The position numbers and the translations under genes were made by a program. 64,000 bases of DNA from positions 7,330,582 to 7,394,581 of the forward strand of contig OZ020190.1 of assembly GCA_963971165.1 (NCBI GenBank), read 5' to 3'. Below, one piece after another: positions 33,842-45,594 of the stretch; position 1 is the first letter of the stretch; each line of letters starts with the position of its first letter. Under the pieces are notes generated by a model. It was given only the letters and a program-made list of their open reading frames with translations, did no database searches and was not told the origin of the DNA. Origin of the DNA: Philopedon plagiatum. Lineage: Eukaryota > Arthropoda > Insecta > Coleoptera > Curculionidae.

Positions 33842-36800
33842 GTGAGTATTGTTATTTATCGCTTTAATTTTCTATAGTACTATAAAAAGTGCAATGAAAA
33901 TTGTCTATAATTTTTGGGAAATTTTTTGCACGAATGCATGTTAAGTTGAAAAAGAGCACGTCAGTGCTTTTTTTTAATTTAAAATGCATAAGTGTAGAAT
34001 TTGTCAAAAAGTATAGATATATTTTCATTGCACGAATTGTATTTTATGATAGATTAAAATTTTTAATTTTTGGTATACCCCCGTAACCATAAAACTTCAT
34101 TGTCACAATAAATGTCAAAGAAATGGCGAGATCCAATAACCAGAGCTTTGTTGTCATGTCACAATAAGACAAATTCTTGATTGTTACAGTCGTTTTCATG
34201 AAAAATAAAAAAAGCATGACAAATACTTTAACAACTTTGAACGCCCACGTCTTTTTTAAAATTTTCTGAAAAATTCTCGCGATTTGGAGCAGCAACGCTA
34301 GAAGAAACTAATTAAAACGTTGAAATTCTCACTTCAAAAAGCACCAAAAAGTCCAAAGGTTTTGCGTGGAGACAACTTCAAGACTTCCTTGCTGTACTCT
34401 TGTCCAGTACAATCTGGACAAGAGTACATCAGTAGAGAAGTTTTCTTTAATTTTACAAAATTACTGAAATGGATCCCTTTACTGATGTAAGATTTAAGAA
34501 GGCAAGAGATGCTTTCCTAGGGTTGCCATCTCTAAAATTTAAAATCCAGGACAAAGCTACATAAAAATCCGGACAAAAATTACACCTCACTGATTTCTTG
34601 CAAAATTGATATCGTTTTTTTAAATCTCAATTAATTCTGCGTGAAAAGTGTCTTTCGAGCTTTTTCGTTTTGACGCACCGTTCTCGAGATAAAAATTAAT
34701 TTATTTCTTATAATAAAAATAAATAATGAAAATGAATATTTAACATATTTTTTGTTCAGGTTGGGTTGACGTTTTTTTAGTGTGTGCCAACCTGCTGCCT
34801 TTTTTTTGTATGTATTATTTTTCAGTGACTTTCTTTTAGTCACATGGTAGACAATATAAAATCGTCCCACAACACGTCAATTTCCATTTGGGCGTCACCC
34901 AGGCAGGGGTCAAAACCTCACTTTTCTTCATTAACAAACTTAACTTTTTCACTCCTCCAAAAGGGAGACAAAAAAATTGTAACCTAAAACATGTCGCTAT
35001 CCCACGGTCTATTTGTAAAAATCATATGTCAAGGTCTCAAGTTGAAGTCTATTTCGTTCTTTGGTCCATTGAGCTGCGATTAGAGAGAATTTCCTTTCGA
35101 CAGTTGCATTGTGTGCTGTTAGCGCATAAAAAACTGTCATATTTTTATTATTTCACAATATATTTCTAAGGATTTGCAGGACAAGAAGTATTTAATCCAA
35201 TACTTGTAAGAGGGCAAATCATTCTCGTCTGCAAATTCATTATTTTCAAAATAATTTTTAATGCCGTGAATTGGTCAAGAAGTTTTGAATCCTCAATTCG
35301 TACTCTTTTTTCACAAGGTAGGAAACTTAGGGAATAATTCAGCTTCCCACTTAAATTTCTTTAGGTCTTTGGGATTTAACCAATTAGCGGACCTAGCGAA
35401 AATCCGAACCAGTTATCAGCAAACCCTCCCGGATGCCTCAGGGCGCCCTAAAACCCGGACATGTCCAGGGAAATCCGGACGGATGGCAACCCTAGCTTTG
35501 CGAGGTAGCTTACAAATCAATCCGGATAAAAGAAAAACCAGTTCCTAAGCTTTTACGCACCAAGGACTGCTAAAAATGGTAAATTTATACAACGAAAATA
35601 ACCCAGATGGCCCTCAGAAAAAATTGTTTCATGTAATGAGTTGGCATTTCGAGGAGTTGAAGTTTTAAATTGTTTAATGGAGTCAGATTAGGTATATATC
35701 AATTTCCATGGGAGTACCACAAGGAGCTGTCCTTGCACCACCCTTTTTTAATATCTACATTAATGATATGACTTGTTATTTGGATGGGAATTGCGTCTCT
35801 TCTCTGTATGCTCACAACTCTTCTGACCCATTCTCTCACAATGACAGTAATGTATTAGAACAGAAATGTAATAGTTATCATAATTATCAAGATCGCAGAG
35901 ATCTATCAAGAACTAACTGTGTCAAATTCCTTGGAGTGCAAATTGACGAAGGTTTGATTTGGAAAAATTACTGCGATATACTTAAATCTTAACTAGGTAC
36001 ATGCTGTTACCTAATTATAACTTTAATGTCACTAGTTTCAGTAAAACAGCTCCCTATGGTTTATAATGCCTAGGTTGCCTCTCGTTTACGCTACGGGATA
36101 ATCTTCTAGAGATCATCCTATCTAGTAAAAGATTTATTTATACAACAAAAACGAATACTAAGAACGCTAGTCGGTGTCCCGAGCACTTACTTTGCAGAGC
36201 GCTTTTTAAACAGCAAAAAAAATGAATCATAATTTGCCTATATCTTTTTGAGTTGTGCCTTTATGTGTTTAAGAACAAAAATAAATTTATTATCAATGAT
36301 GACATACATGCCTATATTACATGCGCGATTCTTTAGGACTCCTATTCAACCGACCAATTATAGGTAAAGCTTTACCGACCCTTTTGGTCCTGCTGTGTTA
36401 TGTTGACTGGTGTAAGGTCGACAGTCAATTTATTTGTATTCAAAAGAAAATTAAAACTGTACCTGCTGTCAAAGTCATTTTATAGTCTAGAAGAGCATTT
36501 TAATGACTATGTAATTTATCATGTATACCTATAGTATATTGTATTACCTGACGTTTTCCATACATTTTTTGTGAATGTTTATGAAAATACAATATATCTA
36601 TTTATTTTAGTTTAGCGCAGTAAGTGAAGTTGTGCTTATATCTGCATCTACAAATTAACTAAAAAAAGGCATAAAAACACCTAATAAAGAATTAATTTAT
36701 TTAAATTGAAGTTAAGAATACAAATTGTTTCTTATCCTTAGCATTGCATATTCAGCCCACAAATTTGCAGAATATCTTAAACTTAAGCTTTTTATTACAA

Positions 36801-39172
36801 AATATGCTAGTAATCTTTTCTCATTAATTACACTGTTTTTCTCATCTAGTCAGTTTTAAAAAACTTTGTATGCACTTTCGTACCTGTTACTCGTTACACG
36901 ATTTCATATTTAGTGGGATTAGATGTTAACAACCTGTCCTCCATCCTTCCTCGATTTCAATATCAACATTTTCCGCTTTACTAATACTTTCTTCCCCAAC
37001 CACCTCAACATTTAGATCATTATGCCGTATAAAAAATTATTGAATAATCGGAATCGACAAATTTAAACTGACAGTAATAGCAATTACCACGAACCGTTGC
37101 ATAGCAACATACATAGTGACCTCTCATAATGATAACCGCTCAATATTTCATACCAATTAGATCAGTTTTTATTTTTTTTTGCAAAACTTATATGATTTTG
37201 CAAAAAATAGTATACAATACTTAGTCAGTACGAGCTCACCGAACTCAGAACTTATATAACTCGGCACTGCTGGCCTTGTTTTGCAACGAGTTTTTTCGCT
37301 CGGTGAAAGACACACACATTAACTATGTAGAGTAATACACTATTATTGTTTATCTAATAATTTCTATTTTTGTAGGAAAGCGAATGCACAGCTCAGTATA
37401 TAGCTCTGGCACTTAACAGTGTAGTTTTCCCTGAAAATGCTATAAATGCAGGATGGCTAAAAGACCTCTCAGTAAAAATAAACATTTTGAAAATAGCAAC
37501 GACAGACTTAGAAGAATTAGGAGACTCAGCTTTTTCTGGCAAACCATTTGGATCCAATGGAAATCCACTGTCTCTAACTCTAACTGATATTAACCTCCTG
37601 CATCTCAAAAAATCTACGTTTACTGGAAGTTATATTTCTGTATTGGAAATTAAGTTTGGTTCCATGAGACAGAGCGTTGTCATTGAAGAGGATGTTCTTG
37701 GAGATACATCTCTTTCCGTACAGTCTATAAGTATAAATCATTGTTTGAGTAGCGGCGAAGCTGTAAAAAATCTTACAGGGAAGGGTTCTGTTCTGGGAGG
37801 ACTTGAAACTTTAGATTTAAGTTCGAATATGATAACTAAACTAGAGAGTGACACATTTTCAAAAGCCCCCAAATTAGTACAGGTTTTCTTAATGTTCAAT
37901 GAACTGAGTGAAATTGAAGTTGGCGCTTTTAATGGATGGCATAATGTCAAACAACTGTATTTGTTCAACAATAATCTGAGGAAGGTACCACAAGGCGTCT
38001 TTGATGACTTAGACTCCATAGAGGCATTATATGTCGATAACAATCCCTGGAACTGTACTTGCGATATGCAGTGGTTGAAGGAATATGTCATGGCATTAGG
38101 TTCAGTTGCATATAGATGTAAAGTGGGTTCCAAATGGGTAGACATGGTGGATGTGGAATTTTGTCCTGGTAACAGTACACCGCCCACGCGGGCTACAACT
38201 ACTACGACTACTACAACTACTACAACTACTACAACGGAACCAACTCCAAAAAGTACTACGTCTTTAATAACAACAAGAAAACCACCTACTACTCCTGAAG
38301 TTGCAAGCGATTTTATATTTGAGAAAATTCTTTGTAGAAATCTTTTGGCTTATCCCTTTGAAAATATTACCGACGACAATGCTGATTTGTTGATGGATTC
38401 AGTATTTAAACGCAGAAATATTAACTTTACCATTATTGAAATAGGTAAAACATTAACATACAGAGTCGATTTAACTGGAGTGATTAAGTCAACCGATTTT
38501 CTGATTTGGACAAACGTCGTGAACCGATCTGATTATGGATGTATTTATAATATCAAGGGCTACGTTTTGATGAATCTTCAGTTCCAACAAACCTACACAC
38601 TATGTTTTTCATCAAATGACACTGTGGACACCTATGCTTTAATTGCTGATGACTGCAGTGCTATTTCAACCCCGTTGGATTGGAGTCACAGGGCTTGGCT
38701 GACCAATAACCAGATAACAGTTGTCGTATTGGGCATTACCTTTACTTTCATTGTAACACTTGTGATAGCTTCAGGTGCAGTTTACTATATAGTAAAGTAC
38801 AATCCTGAACTGATTAAAGGTAACAGAAGGGTGCTTATTGTTAAGAGAGGTAGCTATTCTCCGAATGTTTTGGTGATGCCGAACAAAAAGGAAAACATCA
38901 GACATGTATCCCTTTGTACAAACTATGAAGGCTATTTGACCCCTAAATTTAAACGTTGGGCTAAAAGCAAGTTTTCTGATTTAAGATATCGAGAACTAGA
39001 CACTATAAGTGACAACAGTAATAATGACATTTCTGGAGATAAGATGATCCGAATGGATTCCGACGATAAGAATAATGAGAAAAATATTTATGAACCTCCA
39101 CCACCTTTGCCACCAAATCATCCTACTAAGAGAAGGGACAGTGGTAGACCATACTTTTATAGCAATATGTAA
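33376..39172 (+). CDS. LRR transmembrane protein gene, two coding exons, about 751 residues
   Basis: Exons 33376-33841 and 37376-39172 join in phase 0 across a GT..AG intron of 3.5 kb. The product starts with a short basic head and a hydrophobic segment (residues about 13-34, signal anchor or signal peptide), followed by a Cys-containing region (CSFIEKCSVSC). Several LRRs follow (for example GLETLDLSSNMITKL and VKQLYLFNNNLRKVP), and a C-terminal LRR cap begins NNPWNCTCDMQWLKEY (about 375-420). Next are a Thr tract (about 426-440), an extracellular domain, a transmembrane helix (about 601-627) and a tail of about 124 residues with PPPPLPP. It is probably a cell-surface receptor or adhesion protein. 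The family member is not identified. The bases ttttag before the ATG look like an acceptor, so a 5' untranslated exon probably lies upstream. Confidence 0.85.
34393..34428. repeat. Perfect 15-bp hairpin
   Basis: Arms tgtactcttgtccag (34393-34407) and its exact complement (34414-34428) around 6 bases, in the intron of LRR gene 2. Confidence 0.85.
34519..35494 (-). mobile_element. hAT transposon derivative
   Basis: The ends are inverted: agggttgccatc at 34519 and gatggcaaccct ending at 35493, with further pairing of aaatccaggaca and gtccagggaaatcc. Flanking bases gctttcct and gctttgcg may be a decayed 8-bp target duplication, as expected for hAT. Inside, the minus strand keeps parts of a hAT transposase: LNPKDLKKFKWEAELFP near 35400-35320 and, at about 35130-35016, the C-terminal dimerisation motif NATVERKFSLIAAQWTKERN. 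The N-terminal and catalytic parts are missing. The element lies in the intron of LRR gene 2, antisense to the gene. Confidence 0.75.
35600..36600 (+). mobile_element. LINE fragment in the LRR gene 2 intron
   Basis: At 35708 an open frame reads MGVPQGAVLAPPFFNIYIND and then VSSLYAHNSSD, where an active LINE has YADD; the catalytic aspartates are lost. Then come CVKFLGVQIDEGLIW and, in other frames, ASRLRYGIIF, QQKRILRTLVGVP and a C-terminal K.KLKLYLL-like stretch to about 36560. It is the same general type as the LINE at 1-1165 and is inactive. Confidence 0.75.
36615..37000 (-). repeat. Repeat family D, copy 1 (possible tyrosine-recombinase-like relic)
   Basis: Closely similar to 61170-61500 in the same orientation. 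Read on the minus strand, copy 1 gives SANLWAEYAMLR, and the other copy gives LIPLKSSERYETGY and AEYQMLRTTIK. These resemble the start (P.KS.ERYE..Y, then SLW..YSMLK.TI) of tyrosine-recombinase-like proteins that are repeated in insect genomes. Stops and shifts are frequent. The similarity between the two copies is clear; the family call is tentative. Confidence 0.45.
37376..39172 (+). CDS. LRR gene 2, second coding exon (598 codons)
   Basis: Acceptor TTGTAG at 37375, first residues ESECTAQYIALAL, stop TAA at 39170. It encodes LRRs, the CxC-type C-terminal cap, the Thr tract at about 38194-38240, the ectodomain, the helix VVVLGITFTFIVTLVIASGA (about 38722-38790) and the cytoplasmic tail. Candidate poly(A) signals lie in AT-rich sequence at about 39207 and 39245. 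Confidence 0.9.
   Translation, partial: ESECTAQYIALALNSVVFPENAINAGWLKDLSVKINILKIATTDLEELGDSAFSGKPFGSNGNPLSLTLTDINLLHLKKSTFTGSYISVLEIKFGSMRQSVVIEEDVLGDTSLSVQSISINHCLSSGEAVKNLTGKGSVLGGLETLDLSSNMITKLESDTFSKAPKLVQVFLMFNELSEIEVGAFNGWHNVKQLYLFNNNLRKVPQGVFDDLDSIEALYVDNNPWNCTCDMQWLKEYVMALGSVAYRCKVGSKWVDMVDVEFCPGNSTPPTRATTTTTTTTTTTTTTEPTPKSTTSLITTRKPPTTPEVASDFIFEKILCRNLLAYPFENITDDNADLLMDSVFKRRNINFTIIEIGKTLTYRVDLTGVIKSTDFLIWTNVVNRSDYGCIYNIKGYVLMNLQFQQTYTLCFSSNDTVDTYALIADDCSAISTPLDWSHRAWLTNNQITVVVLGITFTFIVTLVIASGAVYYIVKYNPELIKGNRRVLIVKRGSYSPNVLVMPNKKENIRHVSLCTNYEGYLTPKFKRWAKSKFSDLRYRELDTISDNSNNDISGDKMIRMDSDDKNNEKNIYEPPPPLPPNHPTKRRDSGRPYFYSNM
38191..38240 (+). repeat. Coding ACN microsatellite (threonine tract)
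   Basis: Runs of act, aca and acg codons give about 15 consecutive Thr directly after the LRR cap, followed by EPTPKSTTS. Such a segment is usually O-glycosylated and acts as a stalk. Confidence 0.85.
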
Positions 39173-39174
39173 AG

Positions 39175-41300
39175 TGTTTTATTTATTTTTATGGTAAAAT
39201 AAGTAAAATAATAAATATTAAGGTTAATAATGCAAAATGTAACAAAATAAAAAAATAAGCAATAAGTTTTTATTGTTTTGATTAACATTCTGGAGCGTCT
39301 TTTGTTGAGATTATGGAGCCTTATAGGCGAACTAATAGTGCTTCTATAGTTTTACCACCCATCAGGATTATAATCTCGCACTCGACACATATTTTATTTT
39401 ATAAAATTCTTAAAAATATGCTACGGTTTTCTAAATTTCAAGAATTATGCATGGAAGACCTCAAAAATTGTTACTTCTGTAGGCTTAAAACGAAGGTTGT
39501 CTATTTTTAAAAACCGGTTCTTAAAACACCCTGTAAACTATTTAATTTGATGGATTTTTCAACATTGTAGAGAAGGAGCGTTTCCTAGAATATCGTCATT
39601 AACTAGAAATTTTTTTGAAATTTACACCTTACCCGGATTTTTCCCGTGGATCCATATCCGGGAGTATATCCGTTCGTTTGTTAAATTCCTATTGGAATCT
39701 GGTAGACGATTCACCAAGGTCTCATTTGGCATTATCAATGCTTACTCGTTGCTGTCAAGTGGTAAACTGATCATCAGGACACATTTTACAGCTTAAATAT
39801 ACATGCTTTTTTGACATACTGTGTATTATTTATATATAAAAACATTATCTTTCGACATTGTATCAGATAATTGAGGCTTTTTATGTATTGCAAAAATATT
39901 TTCTGAAGTCGTAATTGCTTAGAACTCTTAAAAGCTTCCTTGTGTAAAATTTAGGACAGACTGTACATTATCTACATTGCTGAGTTTTAAGACGTTTGAT
40001 GAAATATTGCCAACGTTCTTGTTCGTAATGGGCCACACGTTTTCCGGCACTAAGCCAATATCTTTGACAGTTATAGCAAAAATAAAATTCAACAATACAC
40101 GATAGAATGTTACTTTCGCATTTTTAAAATAGTCAAAGTGTTTAGGAAATAATGCAGTGGCTATTTGTAGGAATTTCTATATGGTCAGTGGCGGGTTAAC
40201 TTTATTAAAAGTCGATTTAACCTTAAAAAGAATATTTTTTTTTCATGAATAAACATGTGTAAATCTGGACACAACACTTACAAAAGGGATTTACAAGACA
40301 TTTTAAATCGGCCTATTTCGACAATTATGTGTCTAAATTGACTACCATGGGTTTAAATTGGCAATCAGCTTAAGGGGTTATATACCGTTAGGAGGCCTAA
40401 AAAAGGCGATTTTCAAGAATTTTTCCTGAGAAGACTTTTAAATTTATTAATGTGAAAATTTGTACACATATTATGATAACTTTTAACTGTATTTTAAGAT
40501 TGTTGTATTTATAAAAATAATAATTTTGAAAGCTGCTATAGCTGATCTCCAGGAGTTCCTCTCAAAACAGGCATCTTGCGGTGACAACGATATCTCTGGA
40601 CTGGATCATCGAGAATGAAAAAACCAAACGGATTTCGTTAAAGTAATGTATAGTCCTCTAATTAATCGAAGGAATAAGCAAAATAAAATTTTTTGAGAAA
40701 ATGGCGGCTTCTCAAAAAAAAAATTCGATTTTTGACCAAAATTTTGGCATTAAATTGTTTATATATATAAAAACATATTTATCGGTGAGAAAAAACCTTA
40801 GATTAATTAGTAAAAAATATATTTAAGAAGCTTGTGTTAAAATTTGAGACTGATCGGTTCAACCGTTTCCGAGAAATCTCCGTCACCAACTTTACAAACA
40901 CAGTTTTGAGAAAAACGCGTTTAAAGTTTCAAAAGCACTTTACATAGCATACAATCGCTCTGACACGTCTTTACAAACATGCGTGTAACTTCGAAAATAA
41001 TCGCCGTATTGCCTTGAAATTTTCTGTGTGTGTACTGGAATATATGTACATTACGAAAATGAAATTAAAAAAAAAATTGATTTTTTTTGAAAATTCTAAC
41101 TGTAAGACTTAAGACAGCTACCCAAGTTTGTATGCTGAACAGGAACAATTATATCTATGGATTCATTTAAAGGTTTTTCGACGACGGTTTTTTAAAAATG
41201 GACGATAACTTGGCTATCAATTGCGGTTCGACCTTACGTGAAAAAAATGACCATCCACTTCAAAATAAAATTTACATTAGTACCATTATGTTTTATTTGC
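39175..41300. other. Intergenic stretch between LRR gene 2 and the troponin C locus
   Basis: No gene recognised. The segment about 40375-41070, beginning ggggttatataccgttagg, has the look of an old dispersed insect repeat. A possible first exon for the troponin-type exon at 41303 was sought, but none was convincing. Confidence 0.35.
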
Positions 41301-41302
41301 AG

Positions 41303-41330
41303 GATTATTTAGATAAAGAACAACTGGCAA
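41303..41330 (+). CDS. Second troponin C-type 28-nt exon (alternative or relic)
   Basis: Flanked by TTTGCAG and GTGAGT, this 28-nt exon reads DYLDKEQLA plus one base. It corresponds exactly in length and phase to the 28-nt exon at 47865-47892 (EELDKEQIA) and is identical to it at 19 of 28 positions. Spliced to exon 54765 it would give ...EQLAILKKAF. It could belong to an alternative transcript of the same gene or be what remains of a tandem troponin C copy. I found no ATG exon for it with confidence. Confidence 0.6.
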
Positions 41331-42395
41331 GTGAGTGGTGATTTACCGTTTCTTTTTATATTTAGTAACAATGATAAACTACACACATAAATTAATTACA
41401 TCTGCATATCATAATCTCTATTAGTACTTAATAATACCTAAAAATACCACTGAAGTAAACTTTTTTACACGTTTATTCCAATTACGAGTAATAATAAATA
41501 TCATATTAAATTAACTAACTGCGTTTTAGTTTTGAAATGACACAGTATATTTTGACAGGGTTCCCTTCACGTTACCGTCAAATAAACGTACTTTATTTTC
41601 AGTTAGGCTACTTTTTTGTGCCCACCAAAAAAAAATGCCCCAAATGTTCAAAATATTTGACATTTCTGTCAATATTTCTTGTAGAATAAGTCAATATTAT
41701 AATACATCTAGTCGTTGCAAGACAACAAAAATAACTGTTAGGAAATATTCTTTGCTGTATTGTGAGGAAAGAATATTTTCTCATTGTACACGTGTCCATG
41801 GGTCAGCTTACATAATATAAATTAGAAAAAGCTTAAATAAGATTTTATTTACGGCCTTATTTACATTAATTATTGCACTTTTGCGACCGATTGCAAAAAA
41901 TGCCGGCCTTTCGTGGACTTCAAAGAAGTAACTAGACTATTTAGAATATCTTTCGAGGAAGCCTAAGCATTAGCTTTTCATTATCTATGTTTCAGGAGAC
42001 ATAGGTACCCATTTTTTATGCAGTTTTTAAAACCACGTATTACACCAACATACACATTAAAATTTATGTGATTTCTACAAATATTTCATTAAAAAATCAA
42101 ACAAACATAAATATAACAGTATAATAAAATTGTCACAATATTTCAAATAACTCTATCAGCTCGCTTTCAAACACAAACATAAAAAATAAAATATTACGTC
42201 TCACATTTTAAAAAAAGATTTGTCCACAGGTGTACAAACTACAAGCAAAACACTAAAAAGAAAACAGTATCGGTTTTAATGTAGAACTTCTAATTGATCA
42301 ACTAGAATTTGACACATTTTTGTCCTATATTATTGTTAACAAGTCATCGTTAATAATTTAAAAGTTTTTCTATTTTTTCTACAATTTGTTTAATT
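41331..42395. other. AT-rich sequence, nothing recognised
   Basis: Short open frames here overlap on both strands and show no known motif. Confidence 0.4.
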
Positions 42396-42399
42396 TCCA

Positions 42400-42740
42400 A
42401 ATCACTTTTATCTTGGACCTTGCTGGACTTTGGTCTCTGGATCATGGTGATATACCCAGGTCTTTTCCTTGGTCACATATCGACTAAGAAAGTTTTCTTC
42501 GTTGGTTTGATGCATTTGCAAAAGACGCTCACCAACCCATATTGCGCTCACCTTTAGTAGAAATCTAGTTTTTTAGTAATAACTTATACATTGCACCACA
42601 TGATATGACAAGCCAGTATCTTTAACAATTTGTCTGATGCGTATTCGCCGGTTTTGTAGCACCATATCGTGCACTTTTTTAATATTTTGGTTTGTGGTTT
42701 TCTCAAGATGTTCTTCCGCACTTATAATCCCGCAATCAGC
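42400..42740 (-). pseudogene. mariner transposase fragment
   Basis: On the minus strand, the piece near 42715-42600 reads TNQNIKKVHDMVLQNRRIRI and then RQIVKDTGLSYHVVQCI, the second helix-turn-helix of mariner transposases. The piece near 42530-42430 reads ENFLSRYVTKEKTWVYHHDP and ETK, the first catalytic block (normally VDETW, here KEKTW, so the catalytic Asp is lost). Sequence in between and on both sides is too decayed to follow. Confidence 0.75.
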
Positions 42741-42744
42741 CTTT

Positions 42745-45590
42745 GTCTGTCATAAAAAAAACTGCACACTTCCTAATAGTTGCCACAATGTCTTGACGAA
42801 TTTGAGTTGTGGTCACACCCTTTTTCCTTAGATGTTTTCTTATTGCTCTCTCCTCAGCAGGACCTATTCTTATGAAAAATCACGACATACAGGTACAATA
42901 ACGATGCAGATGAACATCGCAAACAGCGGCCGGTATTGTCATTGTTTTATACTTTGTAGTTTTAAAAAGGCATCAATTTGTTTAGACTGCACACCAGTAG
43001 CACCGAACATCAACAAAGAAGTCTCCCAGCTGTCTTGGAAGATAGCTGGTGAAGATAGGAGATCTGGAAAAGAAAGTTAAGATGGGTTTAAGTTCTGAAG
43101 CGCATTTTTTTAGAACAATTGCTGGTACTCCATCCAGACCGGATAAACTTACTGTTCGTACTTTCGTAATTTTTAGCTATTTGATTTATTCAATAAACTA
43201 AATGCCTTTAATATGTTTACACCAAAAAGACATTGGCTTTTTGTTGCAACTATCTGAGCTCAGCTAATTAATATTAAAAAAATAATAGAAATGAGCGTTA
43301 CTGGTCCTACACACTACTACACAGCACCTTTGATCTATGGACAGCAAAAAATAATTAACTGTAATGTAGGTAAATCATTACATCATAAAAGTTCTATTTA
43401 TCTGTAAGTCTATTCCTAGAACCCTCTTGAATAAATATCCAGAACTGACTAGCTTTTCACGCCCAGTGAAATTACTCTGATATTTGAAACGAGACGAAAA
43501 TACAAACACAGAAAAGTTTACGCTACTTTATTAAGTCGACTTTACAGTGGTTTATAATCTAAATTAACTCACATGGAGTTCAATCCAATCTAAATGATTC
43601 TTGGCAGAGGTCCAGAGCCCCAAATCGGTTGTAAAAGCTGGATCAGCCTACGTAAACTCAGACTCCGGGACGATATCTGGTAAATTACTCACATTGTTAA
43701 TAGGTTTTTACAGGGACGGCTTTAACGTCAGTAATTAAGGGAAAAATTAAAAGGATACTTGTAGATACAATAAATACGGAAGTTTTAGTTTAAATAATCT
43801 ACCAGGGGCATGCGGGAAGAGGGGAAGCACCACCTCCCTGAACTTTTCGGGGATAAAAAAATTAATTTTTATATATCAGTTATGAATAATTTTTAACACT
43901 ATACTAAAATTGTACAAAAATATAGATTCAATATATCCTCTTCAGACGCAACGCCAACCCACATATTGATTTTTTGGATGGTGGTTTGTTTCTACATACA
44001 AAGACAAAATATCAATGTGCTTTTGAAAAATGTTTACCCAGTTTTGGAAAAAATCAAGTATCATAGAAGATACTTTGGGTCTATACTTATACAAATAAAA
44101 AAATATAAACAGAATAAGAATCTTGCGAAATTACTTAGGAAAAGTTAAAAAAAAATTCTTTCTACGCTACAAAATTACGCTCCTCAAGATTTACATTTAG
44201 CAAAAATTAACTTATTATAAGTAGGTAATGCGCACTTGGATCCCGATTTTTGTCTATCTTTCTTGAATTCCACCAAGTCTGTATTTTCCTGGAGCCTATA
44301 TCTTTTGTCAGGAATAGGTTGGACACTCCTTTTTTCCTTCCCAGATTCTTTATTCTGTTCTTCTAGGTATTCACATTCGATATCTTCTTCTTCTTCTTGA
44401 TCTTTTAGTACCAGTATTTTGCCGACCGATAATTTGAAGTCAAAGTAGTCCATAATTTTTTTTTCTAGGTATACCGGCAGCTTTTGCATTTTCGCGGTAG
44501 TTGAGCCACCCTGCTGCTACTGAAAAATCAAGTTCTTTTGTCGTCAGAGGGCCTAAAACAAAATTTTTGTCAATCAAATCTCGTTTTCGAAGATTTGGAT
44601 GTTTTTAAAAAAATGTATTGCCACAGTCCCAAAGTATCTGTGATACTATTTATATTTTCGGACATGGTTAGAGTTTGCGCAAAAGTTTATGCAATTACAG
44701 GACATACTAACATTAAATGCAATAACAACAATTTGAAATCAAATAAATTTGCAAATATTGTGTACTTAAGTTTATTGTTGCTAAAATCCATCACCACGTG
44801 TTTTACCGTTACGCCTTCACATGTAAACAAACGAATACTGCCGCTGAATCAGTCGGCTACTGCGCGCAAAAATTCCTTCGCGTATCTTGCAACTGTATCG
44901 TATGTAATACTCCTGGAACCGAATGAATTCGTGCGGTCGAAGTGTAAAATAAAAAAATATTTTCGCGAGTATCACATATGATACCCTGGGTCTGAAGAGG
45001 ATATGATAATTTATCTGAAATCTTACGTAAACGAAAAACATTTTTGCGTAATCGTAAAAGATCGAACATTCCTATGTCTTTCTCAGTTATCCAGTGACAT
45101 TTCTAAAACAATTACGTTGATTGTTGTTTGGGTTTGCTTGGGTTTGCTTCAAAAGACCTCCCTGTTGCCAAAAATCTAAGTGTTACAGCTAGCCTTTCAT
45201 TTGTTGATATTGCTGCTCTCATATTCTTATTTTTTGGTAATTTATGGCGTAACCAAATTTAATACCACGGAATTCAGTCTAAAGTAATTTTTTTAATCAT
45301 TAGGATCATTTTTCTTAATGTACTGCCGAAGATTTATATGTTTATACTTCTCTCTTTTTAAAATCCAATTTTTCACCCCAACGGCATTAACTAAATGTTT
45401 TTCTTGTTATTTTTTTGGCTACTTGTGCCAAAATAACAGGAACACACGCTTTTTCCATTGTTTTCATTTTCTCTTTTTATGTTTCCATATGAAAATCTGC
45501 GTCGAAACTAAATATTGATACAAATATTGATCGTGTCAGGACTTCTTAAATATATTGATGAAATATTGACAATATTATTGACGATATGAG
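42745..45590. other. AT-rich sequence with unassigned small frames
   Basis: A 101-codon minus-strand frame (44489-44184) has an acidic run (DQEEEEDIECEYLEEQ) and a basic C-terminal part. I do not recognise it, and it may be a transposon remnant. Two + strand frames (44538-44981 and 45318-45518) look like chance. Confidence 0.3.
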
Positions 45591-45594
45591 GGAT

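Noticed and set aside
37738..38187. 149-codon minus-strand frame
   Set aside because: A shadow of the LRR gene 2 exon on the other strand.
40375..41070. Possible gene in the conserved-looking stretch before the 28-nt exon
   Set aside because: No open frame; it reads like a common non-coding insect repeat.
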